A stretch of DNA of 64,000 nucleotides from Vreelandella titanicae BH1 (GTDB lineage: Bacteria > Pseudomonadota > Gammaproteobacteria > Pseudomonadales > Halomonadaceae): positions 62,001 to 126,000 of the forward strand of contig NZ_AOPO01000012.1 of assembly GCF_000336575.1 (NCBI RefSeq). The letters are read 5' to 3'. A program made the translations under genes and the position numbers. Position 1 is the first letter of the stretch. Each line of letters opens with the position of its first letter. The notes below the pieces were generated by a model that saw nothing but the letters and a program-made list of their open reading frames with translations, ran no database searches and had not been told where the DNA came from. Of this stretch, positions 30,895 to 40,289 are shown in pieces.

Positions 30895-30935
30895 TCAATG
30901 AATTAGCGTGTGTTCCTTATTTACTTATCAGCAGC

Positions 30936-31484
30936 TTACATGGAGCGGCTAAGATGCGGCCAGGCGGCTTTTAGGTACTGAATCATCGACCACAGCGTTA
31001 GGATAGCGGCGGTATATAGTACTACAACGCCTAACAGCGCAAATTCGTGCGTCGGTGGAAGCGCCAGCAAGATCAGCAGTGACACCATTTGCAGAGTGGT
31101 TTTAAGCTTGCCTATCCAAGAAACCGCCACCATGCCGCGTTTGCCCATTTCAGCCATCCACTCACGCAGCGCCGAAATGACAATTTCCCGGCCGATAATC
31201 ACCAGCGCAGGGAGCGTCAGTACCAGGGTGTCGTAACGCTCGATCAATAGCGCTAGGGCGACGACCACCATGAGTTTGTCAGCCACTGGGTCTAAAAAAG
31301 CGCCAAAAGGCGTTGACTGATTCCAGCGTCGCGCTAAATAGCCATCCAGCCAGTCGGTAATGGAGGCCAGACCAAATAGACCGGCCGCCACGGGCATGCT
31401 CCAACTGAAGGGTAGATAAAACAGCACCACTAGCAGCGGAATAAAGGCGATTCTCGCCAGTGTCAGTATGTTGGGTATATTCAT
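30936..31484 (-). CDS. pgsA: CDP-diacylglycerol--glycerol-3-phosphate 3-phosphatidyltransferase
   Basis: PgsA makes phosphatidylglycerol phosphate, the committed step to phosphatidylglycerol and cardiolipin, in the inner membrane. The 182-residue protein starts [12 protein letters not shown] and carries the CDP-alcohol phosphotransferase motif D-G-x2-A-R-x8-G-x3-D-x3-D as [27 protein letters not shown] (read across about residues 41-67). Membrane helices fill the rest. I use the internal ATG because the longer frame adds 29 hydrophilic residues not seen in the family. Order uvrY-uvrC-pgsA-tRNAs matches E. coli. Confidence 0.95.
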   Translation of the reverse strand: MNIPNILTLARIAFIPLLVVLFYLPFSWSMPVAAGLFGLASITDWLDGYLARRWNQSTPFGAFLDPVADKLMVVVALALLIERYDTLVLTLPALVIIGREIVISALREWMAEMGKRGMVAVSWIGKLKTTLQMVSLLILLALPPTHEFALLGVVVLYTAAILTLWSMIQYLKAAWPHLSRSM

Positions 31485-31579
31485 CGCAGAGAGCGATCCT
31501 TGCCGGAAAATCAGAGGATTCGAAGTGTCTGGCCTCATTCTATCCCCCTTGGCCGATGGCATCCATGCCAAACGGGCGT

Positions 31580-33394
31580 TTATCCGTTGAGTGCTCGGTA
31601 AATACTCTCGGCTAACGACGCATTAATGCCCGGTACGCGAGCGAGTTCATCGCGGCTGGCCTTTTGCACGCCCTGCAGGCCGCCGAAAAAGCGCAGTAAT
31701 TCCCGTCGACGTTTGGGGCCAATGCCGGGGATATCTTGTAGGGTTGAAGTGCGTCGCGCTTTATCGCGCTGAGCGCGGTGGCCAGCAATGGCAAAACGGT
31801 GTGATTCATCACGAATATGCTGGATCAAGTGTAGGGCGGGGGAGGCAGGGTCCAAATCTAGCGGATTGTCCGCTGTTTCCACAAACAGGCTTTCAAGCCC
31901 CGCCTTGCGCGTGGTGCCTTTGGCGACACCCAATAGAATGATGTTGACGATGTCGAGTTCTTTAAACACCTCGCGGGCCATATTGAGCTGGCCCTTGCCA
32001 CCGTCGACGATCAGGATGTCAGGGGCGACTGCTTCACCGCTTTTCACGCGCTTAAGGCGTCGGGTTAGGGCCTGCTGCATGGCAGCGTAGTCATCACCGG
32101 CGGCTACCCCTTCAATGCGGAAATGGCGGTAATCGCTTTTGCGTGGGCCTTGGTGATCAAACACCACGCAGGAGGCAACGGTCGCCTCGCCGTGGCTATG
32201 GCTGATGTCGAAACACTCCAGGCGTTGCGGTGTGTCCGCTAAGCCCAGCGCTTTCTGCAGGGCGGTAAAGCGTTGAGTGAGCTGGGTTTGGTTGGCCAGT
32301 TGAGAGGCTAGCTGCTGCTCAGCGTTGGTAATGGCGAGCTGTTGCCACTGGGCGCGGTGGCCGCGCACTTGGCTGGTAACGCGAATGCGCTTGCCCGCCT
32401 GTTGGGTCAGCGCTTCGGCAATCAGCTCGCTGTCGTCTAACGGGTGGCTGGTAATCACTTCGCTGGGCACGTTGTGCGGTTGACCGAAATAGTATTGGCT
32501 GACTACTTCGGTGAGCAGCGTTTCAAGCGGTAGATCCAGATCGTTTTTCGGCGTGTGATGACGCGCCCCCAGCAGGCGACCATCGCGCACGCTCAACACC
32601 GAAACGCCCAGTGCACCGGGGCGCTGGGCGAGGGCGAAAATATCCGCATCACCGCCGCCGGTGTCGACAAACTGGCGTTGCTGAAGCTGGCGCAGTTGCT
32701 GAACCTGGTCGCGAAGACGGGCGGCCTCCTCGAAGTTGAGTGCCTGGCTGGCCTTTTCCATCGCCTCCATCAGTTCTTGAGTAACACTCTCACTTTTGCC
32801 TTCCAGGCACATCACTGCGTGTTCGAGGTCGCGCCGGTAGTCTTCGGCGGAGATATAGTCGACGCAGGGAGCGCTACAGCGATGAATCTGATACTGCAAG
32901 CAGGGGCGTGAGCGATGGGCAAAGACGCTGTCCTCGCAGTTGCGAATATGAAATATCTTTTGCATCAGCGCCAAGCTTTCACGCACGGCTCCGCTGCTAG
33001 GGTAGGGGCCTAGGTAGCGACCATCGTCGCTGCGCTGACGGGCGCGCTTATACTCAAGTGCCGGGTAAGGATGGCGGTCGGTAACAAAGACAAACGGGTA
33101 GGACTTATCGTCGCGCAGTAAAATGTTATAAGGCGGACGCAATTGTTTGATCAGCGTCTGTTCGAGCAGAAGGGCTTCAGTTTCCGTGCGGGTGACGGTG
33201 ACCTGAACGTCGGCGATACGCCCCACCATGGCCTGGGTTTTGGTATTCAGTTGACCACGGAAATAGCTGGCTAGGCGTGCCTTTAAGCGCTTGGCTTTGC
33301 CCACATAGAGCGTATTGCTTTGCTCGTCGAGCATGCGGTAAACCCCTGGCGAGGAGCTTACCGAGCTCAAGAACTGTTTTGAATCAAAGGTCAT
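31580..33394 (-). CDS. uvrC: Excinuclease ABC subunit C
   Basis: UvrC makes both incisions around a lesion in nucleotide excision repair. The 604 residues show, in order, the GIY-YIG nuclease ([22 protein letters not shown], about residues 13-34), a UvrB-interacting UVR motif ([24 protein letters not shown], about 202-226), the RNase H-like second nuclease with [10 protein letters not shown] and [12 protein letters not shown], and C-terminal helix-hairpin-helix repeats ([16 protein letters not shown]...[12 protein letters not shown]). It follows uvrY by 41 nt on the same strand. Confidence 0.97.
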   Translation of the reverse strand: MTFDSKQFLSSVSSSPGVYRMLDEQSNTLYVGKAKRLKARLASYFRGQLNTKTQAMVGRIADVQVTVTRTETEALLLEQTLIKQLRPPYNILLRDDKSYPFVFVTDRHPYPALEYKRARQRSDDGRYLGPYPSSGAVRESLALMQKIFHIRNCEDSVFAHRSRPCLQYQIHRCSAPCVDYISAEDYRRDLEHAVMCLEGKSESVTQELMEAMEKASQALNFEEAARLRDQVQQLRQLQQRQFVDTGGGDADIFALAQRPGALGVSVLSVRDGRLLGARHHTPKNDLDLPLETLLTEVVSQYYFGQPHNVPSEVITSHPLDDSELIAEALTQQAGKRIRVTSQVRGHRAQWQQLAITNAEQQLASQLANQTQLTQRFTALQKALGLADTPQRLECFDISHSHGEATVASCVVFDHQGPRKSDYRHFRIEGVAAGDDYAAMQQALTRRLKRVKSGEAVAPDILIVDGGKGQLNMAREVFKELDIVNIILLGVAKGTTRKAGLESLFVETADNPLDLDPASPALHLIQHIRDESHRFAIAGHRAQRDKARRTSTLQDIPGIGPKRRRELLRFFGGLQGVQKASRDELARVPGINASLAESIYRALNG

Positions 33395-33435
33395 ATTAGC
33401 GTGTCGGTACCCGATAACAGCAGGGAAGATAGGGG

Positions 33436-34086
33436 TTATATTTGGGTGGCGTCAAACCCCTCGACCAGCCCGTGACGGAGCGCTAAGTGAGTAAGCTCGA
33501 CGTCGGTGGCAACCTGTAGTTTATCAAAGAGTCGGTAACGATAGGTGTTTACCGTTTTAGGGCTTAAGTGCAGGCGATCGGAGATATCTTGCACTCGCTG
33601 GCAGTTAACGATCATCAGGGCAATCTGTAGCTCACGGTGGGAGAGGTGGCTAAACGGATTATCTTCCTCGGTGAAGTGCGAAAGCGCCAGGCGTTGGGCA
33701 ATTTCCTGACTGACATAGCGGCGGCCATGAAACACTTGGCGAATGGCATCGGTCATCTCTATCGCATCTGCACCTTTGCTTAAAAAGCCTGAAGCACCTG
33801 CTTCAAGCATGCGGCGCAGCACGCTGTCTTCCATATGCGCGGTCAAGATCAAGACCTTCACGTCTTCCATGTTGCGGTGAATGCGTCGAGTGGCTTCGAG
33901 CCCGCCTATGCCCGGCATGCGAATATCCATCAACACGATGTCGGGTTTTAAATGGCGACACTGTGTTACTGCACTTTCGCCATCGTCGACCTCGCCCACA
34001 ATTTTAATGTCACACTCTTCATTTAGCAGGTGAGCAATGCTAGTTCTTACTAGGTGATGATCATCGGCGATAAGTACACTGATCAA
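33436..34086 (-). CDS. uvrY: Response regulator GacA/UvrY
   Basis: This 216-residue NarL-family regulator has an intact receiver (acidic pair DD at residues 8-9, phospho-acceptor Asp54 in LMDIRMPG, TAH and FLSKG with the conserved Lys) and a LuxR-type helix-turn-helix (LSHRELQIALMIVNCQRVQDISDRLHLSPKTVNTYRYRLFDKL, read across 149-192). With BarA/GacS it switches on Rsm/Csr small RNAs that relieve CsrA repression. Neither the sensor kinase nor the RNAs are in this window. It heads the uvrY-uvrC-pgsA run. Confidence 0.94.
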   Translation of the reverse strand: MISVLIADDHHLVRTSIAHLLNEECDIKIVGEVDDGESAVTQCRHLKPDIVLMDIRMPGIGGLEATRRIHRNMEDVKVLILTAHMEDSVLRRMLEAGASGFLSKGADAIEMTDAIRQVFHGRRYVSQEIAQRLALSHFTEEDNPFSHLSHRELQIALMIVNCQRVQDISDRLHLSPKTVNTYRYRLFDKLQVATDVELTHLALRHGLVEGFDATQI

Positions 34087-34225
34087 TGGACAGGCTCCTG
34101 CTTGGAAACATCATGGACTCAGGCGTTGGCCTTGGACACTACTCTATCTTGTTAACTATATGTGCATATAGAGTGCCACAGCTAACGACAAAGGAGAATT
34201 AGTTGTCCGCTGCTGATGTAAAAAC

Positions 34226-34254
34226 TTGACCGCGGTAAATGTTCACCGTAGTAT
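34226..34254 (+). promoter_or_regulatory. tRNA-Ala promoter
   Basis: TTGACC (34226-34231) and TAGTAT (34249-34254) are spaced by exactly 17 bp and end 28 bp before the tRNA. They face away from uvrY. Confidence 0.8.
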
Positions 34255-34282
34255 CCGCCTCGCTGTTGGAAAGACAGCACGT

Positions 34283-34358
34283 GGGGCCTTAGCTCAGCTG
34301 GGAGAGCGCAACACTGGCAGTGTTGAGGTCAGCGGTTCGATCCCGCTAGGCTCCACCA
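34283..34358 (+). tRNA. tRNA-Ala (GGC)
   Basis: The 76-nt tRNA has acceptor GGGGCCT/AGGCTCC, which contains the G3:U70 pair that identifies alanine tRNAs, anticodon GGC in a CTGGCAG loop and T-loop GGTTCGATCCC. CCA is encoded. It is a single-gene unit with its own promoter and terminator, outside any rRNA operon. Confidence 0.97.
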
Positions 34359-34385
34359 ACAAAAATTTCACCCAATATTAGAAAA

Positions 34386-34415
34386 AAGCCTCGTTGTTTA
34401 AACGAGGCTTTTTTT
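34386..34415. terminator. Bidirectional intrinsic terminator (tRNA-Ala / argF)
   Basis: aagcctcgtt (34386-34395) pairs perfectly with aacgaggctt (34401-34410) over a 5-nt loop. T-runs follow on the plus strand and A-runs precede it, so it can stop both the tRNA-Ala transcript and the convergent argF transcript. Confidence 0.92.
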
Positions 34416-34431
34416 GTTTGCAGTAAATCGT

Positions 34432-35352
34432 TTATTCAGTGACCTTACCCAGAAGCAAAAACTCGATCAACGCTTTTTGTGCATGCAGGCGGTTGCCTGC
34501 TTCCTGCCAAACCACGGCACGTGGGTCGTCGAGCAGCGTGTGGCTGATCTCTTCTCCGCGATGGGCAGGCAGGCAGTGCAGGAAGAGGACGTCTTGGTCT
34601 GCCTGATCGAGCATGGCTTCAGTAACTTGGAAACCTGCGAAGTCGGCTTCACGTTTCGCCTGCTCCTCCTCTTGGCCCATGGAAGCCCAAACGTCGGTGG
34701 TGATCAGGTCGACGTGCTTTACCGCTTCCTGAGGGTCGTGCAGCAGCGTTACTTGATCGCCAGCGGCCGCCATAATATCGGCTCGGGGCTCGTAGCCTTT
34801 CGGGCAGCAAATGCGCAGATGGAAACCGAATTGGCGAGCGGCATTGATCCAGGAGTGGCACATGTTGTTACCATCACCAATCCACACTGCTGTGCGTCCC
34901 TTTACGCTGCCGCGTAGCTCAGTCCAGGTCATCACGTCGGCAAGTAGCTGGCAGGGGTGGTAGTCATCGCTTAAGGCGTTAATCACCGGTACGCTGCTGG
35001 CGCTGGCGTAGGTTTCCAGCCCAGCGTGGGAGAAGGTGCGAATCATCACCGCATCGACCATTTCAGACAGTACGCGAGCGGTGTCTTCAATTGGTTCGCC
35101 ACGACCCAGCTGAGTATCGCGGGGGGAGAGAAAGAGTGCATGGCCGCCAAACTGTGCCATTCCCGTTTCAAACGAAACCCGTGTACGCGTCGATGATTTT
35201 TCAAAGATCATCGCCAGGGTACGGTTGGGGAAGGGTGTGTAAACAGGACCTTGGGCTTTTAGATTAGTTTTGATCGTAATGGCACGCTGGATCAAATAGT
35301 CCAGCTCATCTGGGGTCAAATCTAGCAAGGTCAGGAAATGGCGTGTCGCCAT
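34432..35352 (-). CDS. argF: Ornithine carbamoyltransferase
   Basis: The enzyme joins carbamoyl phosphate and ornithine to citrulline in arginine synthesis. The 306 residues carry the carbamoyl-phosphate loop [12 protein letters not shown] (about residue 50), the [11 protein letters not shown] motif (about residue 131) and the ornithine-binding [13 protein letters not shown] with catalytic Cys (about residue 262). Length and motifs fit the anabolic enzyme. No clear ArgR box could be recognised in the 260-bp upstream spacer, which instead contains a 13-nt minisatellite. Confidence 0.95.
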   Translation of the reverse strand: MATRHFLTLLDLTPDELDYLIQRAITIKTNLKAQGPVYTPFPNRTLAMIFEKSSTRTRVSFETGMAQFGGHALFLSPRDTQLGRGEPIEDTARVLSEMVDAVMIRTFSHAGLETYASASSVPVINALSDDYHPCQLLADVMTWTELRGSVKGRTAVWIGDGNNMCHSWINAARQFGFHLRICCPKGYEPRADIMAAAGDQVTLLHDPQEAVKHVDLITTDVWASMGQEEEQAKREADFAGFQVTEAMLDQADQDVLFLHCLPAHRGEEISHTLLDDPRAVVWQEAGNRLHAQKALIEFLLLGKVTE

Positions 35353-35462
35353 AAGGGCTTCTCTCCGCGCAAAAACACTATCCTAGCTATGCTGCAGGGG
35401 ATGCGCAACGCGAACGGCATGCGTAGAATGCCATATACACGTTAAAGCCGAGCGCTCTACTC

Positions 35463-35566
35463 AGGTACTATTCTAAGTACGATTTCTTAAGTACTAGTCT
35501 CAAGTACCCATTACAAGGGCTAGGTTTTAGAATCAGGTTCAAGGATCTGGTTCAAGGGCTAAGCCT
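35463..35566. repeat. 13-nt-period minisatellite between argF and grxD
   Basis: About eight degenerate units follow each other, with starts at 35463, 35475, 35489, 35502, 35515, 35528, 35541 and 35554 (12, 14, then 13 nt steps). The first four share RRGTAC (AAGTACTAGTCTC, AAGTACCCATTAC); the last four share GGTTC or AAGGGCTA (AAGGATCTGGTTC). The exact nonamer CAAGGGCTA recurs 39 nt apart, three periods. It lies directly upstream of grxD in the divergent spacer. Confidence 0.75.
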
Positions 35567-35613
35567 AGTAGATGAGTGAGAGGGCATCGGTCATCAATAA
35601 GCGAGGAAATAGA

Positions 35614-35964
35614 ATGAGCACAACTGCCGAAAACATTCAGCGTCAAATTAGCGAAAATCCGATCCTGATTTACATGAAAGGTTCGCCCCAACTGCCTCAG
35701 TGTGGGTTTTCTGCCCAGACCGTCCAAGCGCTTATGAGCTGTGGCGAGCGTTTTGCGTTCGTTAACGTTCTGGATAATCCGGATATTCGCGCCGAGCTGC
35801 CCAAAATTGCTAACTGGCCGACCTTCCCACAACTGTGGGTAGAAGGCGAGCTGGTGGGTGGTTGCGACATCGTGGTTGAGATGCATCAAAGTGGCGAGCT
35901 GGAAAAGCTAGTAAAAGCCGCTGCTGAGCGTGCTGGTGCGGCGGAAGGTGGTGATAACGCCTAG
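35614..35964 (+). CDS. grxD: Monothiol glutaredoxin Grx4
   Basis: This 116-residue CGFS-type glutaredoxin binds and delivers a [2Fe-2S] cluster with glutathione and partners BolA. Key parts are the ILIYMKGSPQLPQCGFSAQ strand and active site (about residues 18-36), the WPTFPQLWV cis-proline loop and GELVGGCDIVVEM glutathione site. I start at MSTTAENIQ, which has gaggaaa upstream; the frame extends 14 residues further without support. The C-terminal tail is Ala/Gly/Glu-rich. Confidence 0.95.
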   Translation: MSTTAENIQRQISENPILIYMKGSPQLPQCGFSAQTVQALMSCGERFAFVNVLDNPDIRAELPKIANWPTFPQLWVEGELVGGCDIVVEMHQSGELEKLVKAAAERAGAAEGGDNA

Positions 35965-36000
35965 GCGTTGTCTAAAATAGCCCGCTTTATTCAGGCGGTT

Positions 36001-36109
36001 GGCGGGCTGCGGTGCAACCGTTAGAATGGCGTTTGTTCTCGCATCGTCTTTGTTATGCATCGTGGCCTTTGCCCCACGCTGGCTACAGCGTGGGGCAAGT
36101 CAGCCCGCC
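36001..36109 (+). promoter_or_regulatory. Structured dnaX leader with competing pairings (candidate)
   Basis: A perfect 12-bp hairpin (36069-36080 with 36087-36098, arm ttgccccacgct) sits 28 nt before the dnaX start. Around it, ggcgggctg (36001-36009) is fully complementary to cagcccgcc (36101-36109), which ends one base before the ribosome site. The same segment can pair instead with agcccgc at 35979-35985. A small cggt/accg hairpin (36010-36020) lies between. No U-run follows. Confidence 0.45.
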
Positions 36110-36126
36110 GAAGGAAGTACAGCTTC

Positions 36127-38097
36127 ATGAGTTATCAGGTTCTGGCCCGTAAGTGGCGGCCTCGCACATTCCACGAACTCGTGGGCCAGGCCCATGTTCA
36201 ACGCGCCTTGGTCAATGCCCTGGATCAGGGTCGTTTGCATCATGCCTACCTGTTTACGGGGACTCGCGGTGTGGGCAAAACCACCTTGGCGCGTATTCTT
36301 GCCAAGTGTTTGAACTGCACGGCTAACGGACGTGGTGATGAGGGCATTACCTCTACACCGTGTGGGCAGTGCGATAGCTGTCAGGCAATTGATGAAGGGC
36401 GCTTTGTTGATCTTATTGAGGTCGATGCGGCGTCAAGAACCAAAGTAGAAGATACCCGGGAACTGCTGGACAATGTCCAGTATGCGCCTACCCAAGGGCG
36501 TTATAAGGTGTACCTGATCGATGAGGTGCACATGCTTTCCACCAGCAGTTTCAATGCGCTGCTGAAAACGCTGGAAGAGCCTCCCCCTCACGTTAAATTT
36601 CTGTTGGCGACCACCGATCCGCAAAAACTGCCGCCGACGGTACTTTCACGCTGTCTTCAATTTACCCTCAAACATATGCCACCAGAGCGCGTGGTGGAGC
36701 ATCTCACCTATGTGTTGGGTGAAGAGGGCGTCGCTTTTGATGAAAGCGCCTTGTGGCTATTGGGTAAGGCGGCGGAAGGCTCAATGCGCGATGCCATGAG
36801 CCTCACCGATCAGGCTATTGCGTTTGGCCAGGGGGCCGTTCGTCATGCGGATGTGGCCGCCATGCTGGGCACCCTGGATCATCGCCATATTCTTGGGCTG
36901 GCAGAATCTCTGGCCGATGTGGATGTACAGCGCCTGCTCTCCGAAGTGGCCGAATTAGCCGAGCAAGGCCCGGACTTTGCCGCGGTGTTGGATGAGCTAT
37001 CGAGCATACTGCACCGCTTGGCAGTGGCGCAGATGGTGCCGGATGCAGTGGATAACAGCCACGGTGATCGTGATGCTATCCTGCAGCTGGCAAGCCGCTT
37101 CACTGCTGAAGACATTCAGCTCTATTACCAGATTGGTATTCAGGGGCGTGGGGACATGGTGCACGCTCCTGATTTGCGCAGCGCGTTAGAGATGACGTTG
37201 CTGCGTATGTTGGCATTTCGCCCTCAGGGTGTACCGAAACCGCCGCGTACCCCGCTACCGCTTCGCCGCGAGCCTTCTCAATCGGCAGCGACCGAAACGA
37301 GTGCCCAAGTAGCAGAGACGCCATCACCGGCGCCGCAGCCCTCGCCAGCAGCTGATGCAAAGCCAGAAGTCCATTCCACACCAGGCGCTCAGCCTGAAAC
37401 GCCATTAGAGCCAAGCCCTGAGCAGACAGCGTCTGCCGCTGAAGAGGAGCCGCCGCTGCAAGAGCCACCGCCTTGGGCAGTCGAAGCGGATACGCAAGCG
37501 TCTGAGGTGGAAGCTCCCCAGCAAGCCTCTGAGCCAGAGGCTATGTCTGAATCAGAACTCGTTACTGAGCCCAAGCCTGTTACTGAGCCAGAGCCAGCCT
37601 CAGCGCCTGCACCCGATTCCGAGCCCCAAACGGTGGAGCCCTCAACGGTGTTAGCGCCAGAAGCCTTTCCAGAAAGCCGGCCGGACATTCAGTCTGGCAA
37701 GCTGGATAATGCGCAGTGGTTGCAGTGCTTTGATTCTCTTGGCTTGGGCGGCTTAACCCGTAACTTGGCGGGCAACTGCCTGGTCGAGAGTGACGACGGT
37801 ACGCTGCTGACGCTGCGCCTCGACCCCAGCCAAGAGGCCATGCAGGCGGAAGTACATCAAACCCGCATTGAGCGGGCGCTAAAAGAGCAGGGCATGCCAA
37901 GGCGAATAGCGTTTTACGTTGCCGAGTTGTCTAATAGCCTTGAGACGCCACGGCAGCGCGAAGAGCGTCTTAATAAAGAGCGTCATGCCCAGGCGGTTGA
38001 TCTACTCAATCACGACCCCCATGTACAAAAGTTACAGCAGGCGTTTGGGGCAAAGCTGATAGAATCCAGCGTAAAGCCTGCCAACGCTATGCGCTAA
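36127..38097 (+). CDS. dnaX: DNA polymerase III subunits gamma and tau
   Basis: DnaX is the clamp-loader ATPase that also ties polymerase cores to the helicase. The 656-residue product starts MSYQVLARKWRPRTF after aaggaag. It has Walker A GTRGVGKTTLARI (about residue 45), a zinc knuckle CLNC...CGQCDSC (about 64-80), Walker B IDEVHML and sensor SRCLQFTLK. Residues about 370-520 are a Pro/Glu/Ala-rich linker full of EPEP-like repeats, followed by a tau domain that binds polymerase alpha. No run of six or more A or T is visible in the gene, so the E. coli-type slippery site for gamma is absent. Confidence 0.95.
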   Translation: MSYQVLARKWRPRTFHELVGQAHVQRALVNALDQGRLHHAYLFTGTRGVGKTTLARILAKCLNCTANGRGDEGITSTPCGQCDSCQAIDEGRFVDLIEVDAASRTKVEDTRELLDNVQYAPTQGRYKVYLIDEVHMLSTSSFNALLKTLEEPPPHVKFLLATTDPQKLPPTVLSRCLQFTLKHMPPERVVEHLTYVLGEEGVAFDESALWLLGKAAEGSMRDAMSLTDQAIAFGQGAVRHADVAAMLGTLDHRHILGLAESLADVDVQRLLSEVAELAEQGPDFAAVLDELSSILHRLAVAQMVPDAVDNSHGDRDAILQLASRFTAEDIQLYYQIGIQGRGDMVHAPDLRSALEMTLLRMLAFRPQGVPKPPRTPLPLRREPSQSAATETSAQVAETPSPAPQPSPAADAKPEVHSTPGAQPETPLEPSPEQTASAAEEEPPLQEPPPWAVEADTQASEVEAPQQASEPEAMSESELVTEPKPVTEPEPASAPAPDSEPQTVEPSTVLAPEAFPESRPDIQSGKLDNAQWLQCFDSLGLGGLTRNLAGNCLVESDDGTLLTLRLDPSQEAMQAEVHQTRIERALKEQGMPRRIAFYVAELSNSLETPRQREERLNKERHAQAVDLLNHDPHVQKLQQAFGAKLIESSVKPANAMR

Positions 38098-38172
38098 GCT
38101 CATTTTCTAGACGCGTGATAGAAACACTCGTTTTAGCTATACCTTTTAACTACGTATGTTGGAGATCAGACC

Positions 38173-38499
38173 ATGCTTAAAGGTGGAATGGGCAACTTAA
38201 TGAAGCAAGCCCAAGAGATGCAGGAAAAAATGCAGCAAGCCCAGGAAGAGGTCGCCAAAGCCGAAGTCCAGGGTGAGGCGGGTGCCGGTATGGTCAAGGT
38301 CACCATGAACGGTCGCCATGACGTTTCAAACGTGACCATTGACCCCAGCGTCATGGAAGAGGACAAAGAGTTGCTGGAAGATTTGCTAGCCGCGGCGGTC
38401 AATGACGCAGTGCGCAAATTGGAGGTCAGTTCTAAACAGAAAATGGAAGAAGCGACGGCAGGTTTGAACCTTCCGCCCGGCTTTAAGATGCCGTTCTAA
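38173..38499 (+). CDS. ybaB: YbaB/EbfC nucleoid-associated protein
   Basis: This 108-residue dimeric DNA-binding protein matches EbfC: an N-terminal Met/Gln-rich helix ([20 protein letters not shown]), a central beta sheet ([21 protein letters not shown]) and a C-terminal helix ending [12 protein letters not shown], the usual tail. It sits between dnaX and recR with 3 nt to recR, the conserved operon order. The start has ggaga upstream. Confidence 0.95.
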   Translation: MLKGGMGNLMKQAQEMQEKMQQAQEEVAKAEVQGEAGAGMVKVTMNGRHDVSNVTIDPSVMEEDKELLEDLLAAAVNDAVRKLEVSSKQKMEEATAGLNLPPGFKMPF

Positions 38500-38502
38500 G
38501 CA

Positions 38503-39108
38503 ATGCGTTTTTCTCCTCTCGTTGAGCAGTTAATGGATGCGTTTCGCGTATTGCCAGGCGTTGGGCCCAAAACAGCTCAGCGCATGGCGATGCATTTGCT
38601 TGAGCGTGAGCGTCCTGGAGGGCAGCGTCTGGCGGCGGTTATTCAACAAGCGATCGATGAAGTTGGATACTGCCAGCGCTGCCGCACGCTCACTGAAGCA
38701 GAGATCTGCATGCTGTGTGAAAGCCCGCGGCGCGATGATGCACTACTTTGCGTGGTGGAGTCGCCTGCCGATCAATTGGCGATTGAAGAAGCCGGTGGTT
38801 TTAAGGGGCGCTATTTTGTGCTCCACGGGCACCTTTCGCCGCTAGATGGCGTGGGGCCTGAGTCGATCGGTTTAGACTTACTGGAAGCGCGTGTTGCAGA
38901 AGGGCTCATCGAAGAGGTGGTGTTGGCGACTAACCCCACCATCGAAGGTGAAGCGACCGCCCATTATATTGCTTCGCTACTAGCAGAACACGGTGTCAAA
39001 CTCTCGCGGCTTGCCTATGGCGTTCCCATGGGTGGAGAGCTGGAGTACGTAGATGGCGGCACTTTGAGCCGTGCATTTAATGGTCGCTTGCCGTTTGCCA
39101 GTGAATAA
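38503..39108 (+). CDS. recR: Recombination protein RecR
   Basis: RecR works with RecO and RecF to load RecA at gaps. The 201 residues show a helix-hairpin-helix ([15 protein letters not shown], about residue 15), a C4 zinc finger ([17 protein letters not shown], about residues 55-72) and a Toprim domain ([35 protein letters not shown], about 80-115) ending in the [16 protein letters not shown] motif. It is translationally close to ybaB. Confidence 0.97.
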   Translation: MRFSPLVEQLMDAFRVLPGVGPKTAQRMAMHLLERERPGGQRLAAVIQQAIDEVGYCQRCRTLTEAEICMLCESPRRDDALLCVVESPADQLAIEEAGGFKGRYFVLHGHLSPLDGVGPESIGLDLLEARVAEGLIEEVVLATNPTIEGEATAHYIASLLAEHGVKLSRLAYGVPMGGELEYVDGGTLSRAFNGRLPFASE

Positions 39109-39155
39109 GCCTACCTAAAACGCAAATGCTTTAGTATTTGCGCCAACCTGGAAGA

Positions 39156-40289
39156 ATGCTTTTGTCCTCTCTGACCCCCTCTTATCAATGGCTTGATACT
39201 CCAGAGGCGCTCGATGCAGCGTGTGAGCAAGTAGCCGATGCTTCTGTAATTGCTCTGGATACCGAGTTTTTCCGAGAGAACACGTTCTTTCCAGTGCCGG
39301 CGTTGGTTCAATTCACCGCGGGGGAAGAGGCTTATCTGATTGATCCGGTAGCCGTCCCGTGTACTGATAAATTCCGAGCCCTGCTGCAAAATAGTGCTAT
39401 CAAGTTACTGCACGCCTGCAGCGAAGATCTAGAAGTCTTCCAGCACTGGGCAGGTGTATTGCCGGAACCGTTAATCGATACTCAGGTAGTACAAGGATTT
39501 TTAGGCGAAAATCCTGGAATGGGGTATCAAAAGCTGGTCGAATTTTGGGTCGGCGAAACCCTGCCTAAGGAAGAGACCCGCTCAAACTGGCTATTACGCC
39601 CGCTGTCGCCTGCGCAGTGCCAGTACGCTGCTCTGGATGTGATCTATTTGTTAAAAGTCTGGACGCTCCAGGCTGAAAAACTCGCCATGTTGGGGCGGCG
39701 TGAATGGGTAGACGCTGAGTGTGCTAGCTTAATTGAACAGGCGGGCCGCAGCGTCGATAACGACCAGCAGTGGTATACCCGTCAACGCCAATTGTGGCGC
39801 TTGACGCCCCGGCAAATGGAAGCGTATCGGCTGATGACCACCTGGCGTGAAGGCGAGACACGCCGTCGTGACTTGCCGCGCAACTGGTTGATTAGCGACA
39901 AGCTGCTATTTGCGATCGCCGAAAAGATGCCCAGTAATCGCTTCGAGCTCGCTGAGGTGGAAGGCGTTAAACCGATGCTGATCAAAAAAGAGGGTGACGC
40001 ACTGCTGGCAATGGTCAAACAGGCCCAGCACTGTGATGAAGAGGCGCTGCCCAAGCGTTGGCCAGACCCCATGCACCCGACGTTCAAATCACGCTTTAAA
40101 GCACTCAAGAAGGCGGTAACCGCTAAAGCTAATGACTTGGGTGTGGCACCGGAAATGCTCATGCGCCGCCGTGATATTGAAACACTGGTGATGCAGGACT
40201 TGGCAGGGGGACCTCTCACCTGGCCGACCGGTTGGCGTGGCGAATGTCTGAATGGCGCGTTGGCCCAGGCCCTTGAGGAGCGAGCATAA
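39156..40289 (+). CDS. rnd: Ribonuclease D
   Basis: RNase D is a 3'-5' exonuclease that trims tRNA precursors. The 377-residue protein has DEDDy catalytic motifs: ALDTEFFRENTF (Asp and Glu), LLHACSEDLEVF and the YAALDVIYL motif with the catalytic Tyr/Asp, then an HRDC domain (RQMEAYRLMTTWREGETRRRD) and a second helical repeat. I use the ATG MLLSSLTP after ctggaag; an in-frame TTG 18 nt earlier is possible. The stop codon overlaps the ycgL start by one base. Confidence 0.94.
   Translation: MLLSSLTPSYQWLDTPEALDAACEQVADASVIALDTEFFRENTFFPVPALVQFTAGEEAYLIDPVAVPCTDKFRALLQNSAIKLLHACSEDLEVFQHWAGVLPEPLIDTQVVQGFLGENPGMGYQKLVEFWVGETLPKEETRSNWLLRPLSPAQCQYAALDVIYLLKVWTLQAEKLAMLGRREWVDAECASLIEQAGRSVDNDQQWYTRQRQLWRLTPRQMEAYRLMTTWREGETRRRDLPRNWLISDKLLFAIAEKMPSNRFELAEVEGVKPMLIKKEGDALLAMVKQAQHCDEEALPKRWPDPMHPTFKSRFKALKKAVTAKANDLGVAPEMLMRRRDIETLVMQDLAGGPLTWPTGWRGECLNGALAQALEERA

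Noticed and set aside
35463..35566. CRISPR-like array
   Set aside because: Units are 13 nt, degenerate and directly adjacent with no unique spacers, and no cas gene is present.
35979..36008. Terminator after grxD
   Set aside because: The 7-bp agcccgc/gcgggct stem has a 16-nt loop and no U-run, so it is weak as a terminator; I list it only as a competing arm of the dnaX leader.
36095..36125. Resemblance to the conserved SRP RNA core (GTCAG...GAAGGAAG...CAGC) just before dnaX
   Set aside because: The internal spacing is wrong by one and two bases, the symmetric loop pairing is not possible, and GAAGGAAG is simply the dnaX Shine-Dalgarno. SRP RNA does lie beside dnaX in Bacillus, so I looked closely, but a real 4.5S RNA would show GGTCAGG and CCGGAAGG intact.
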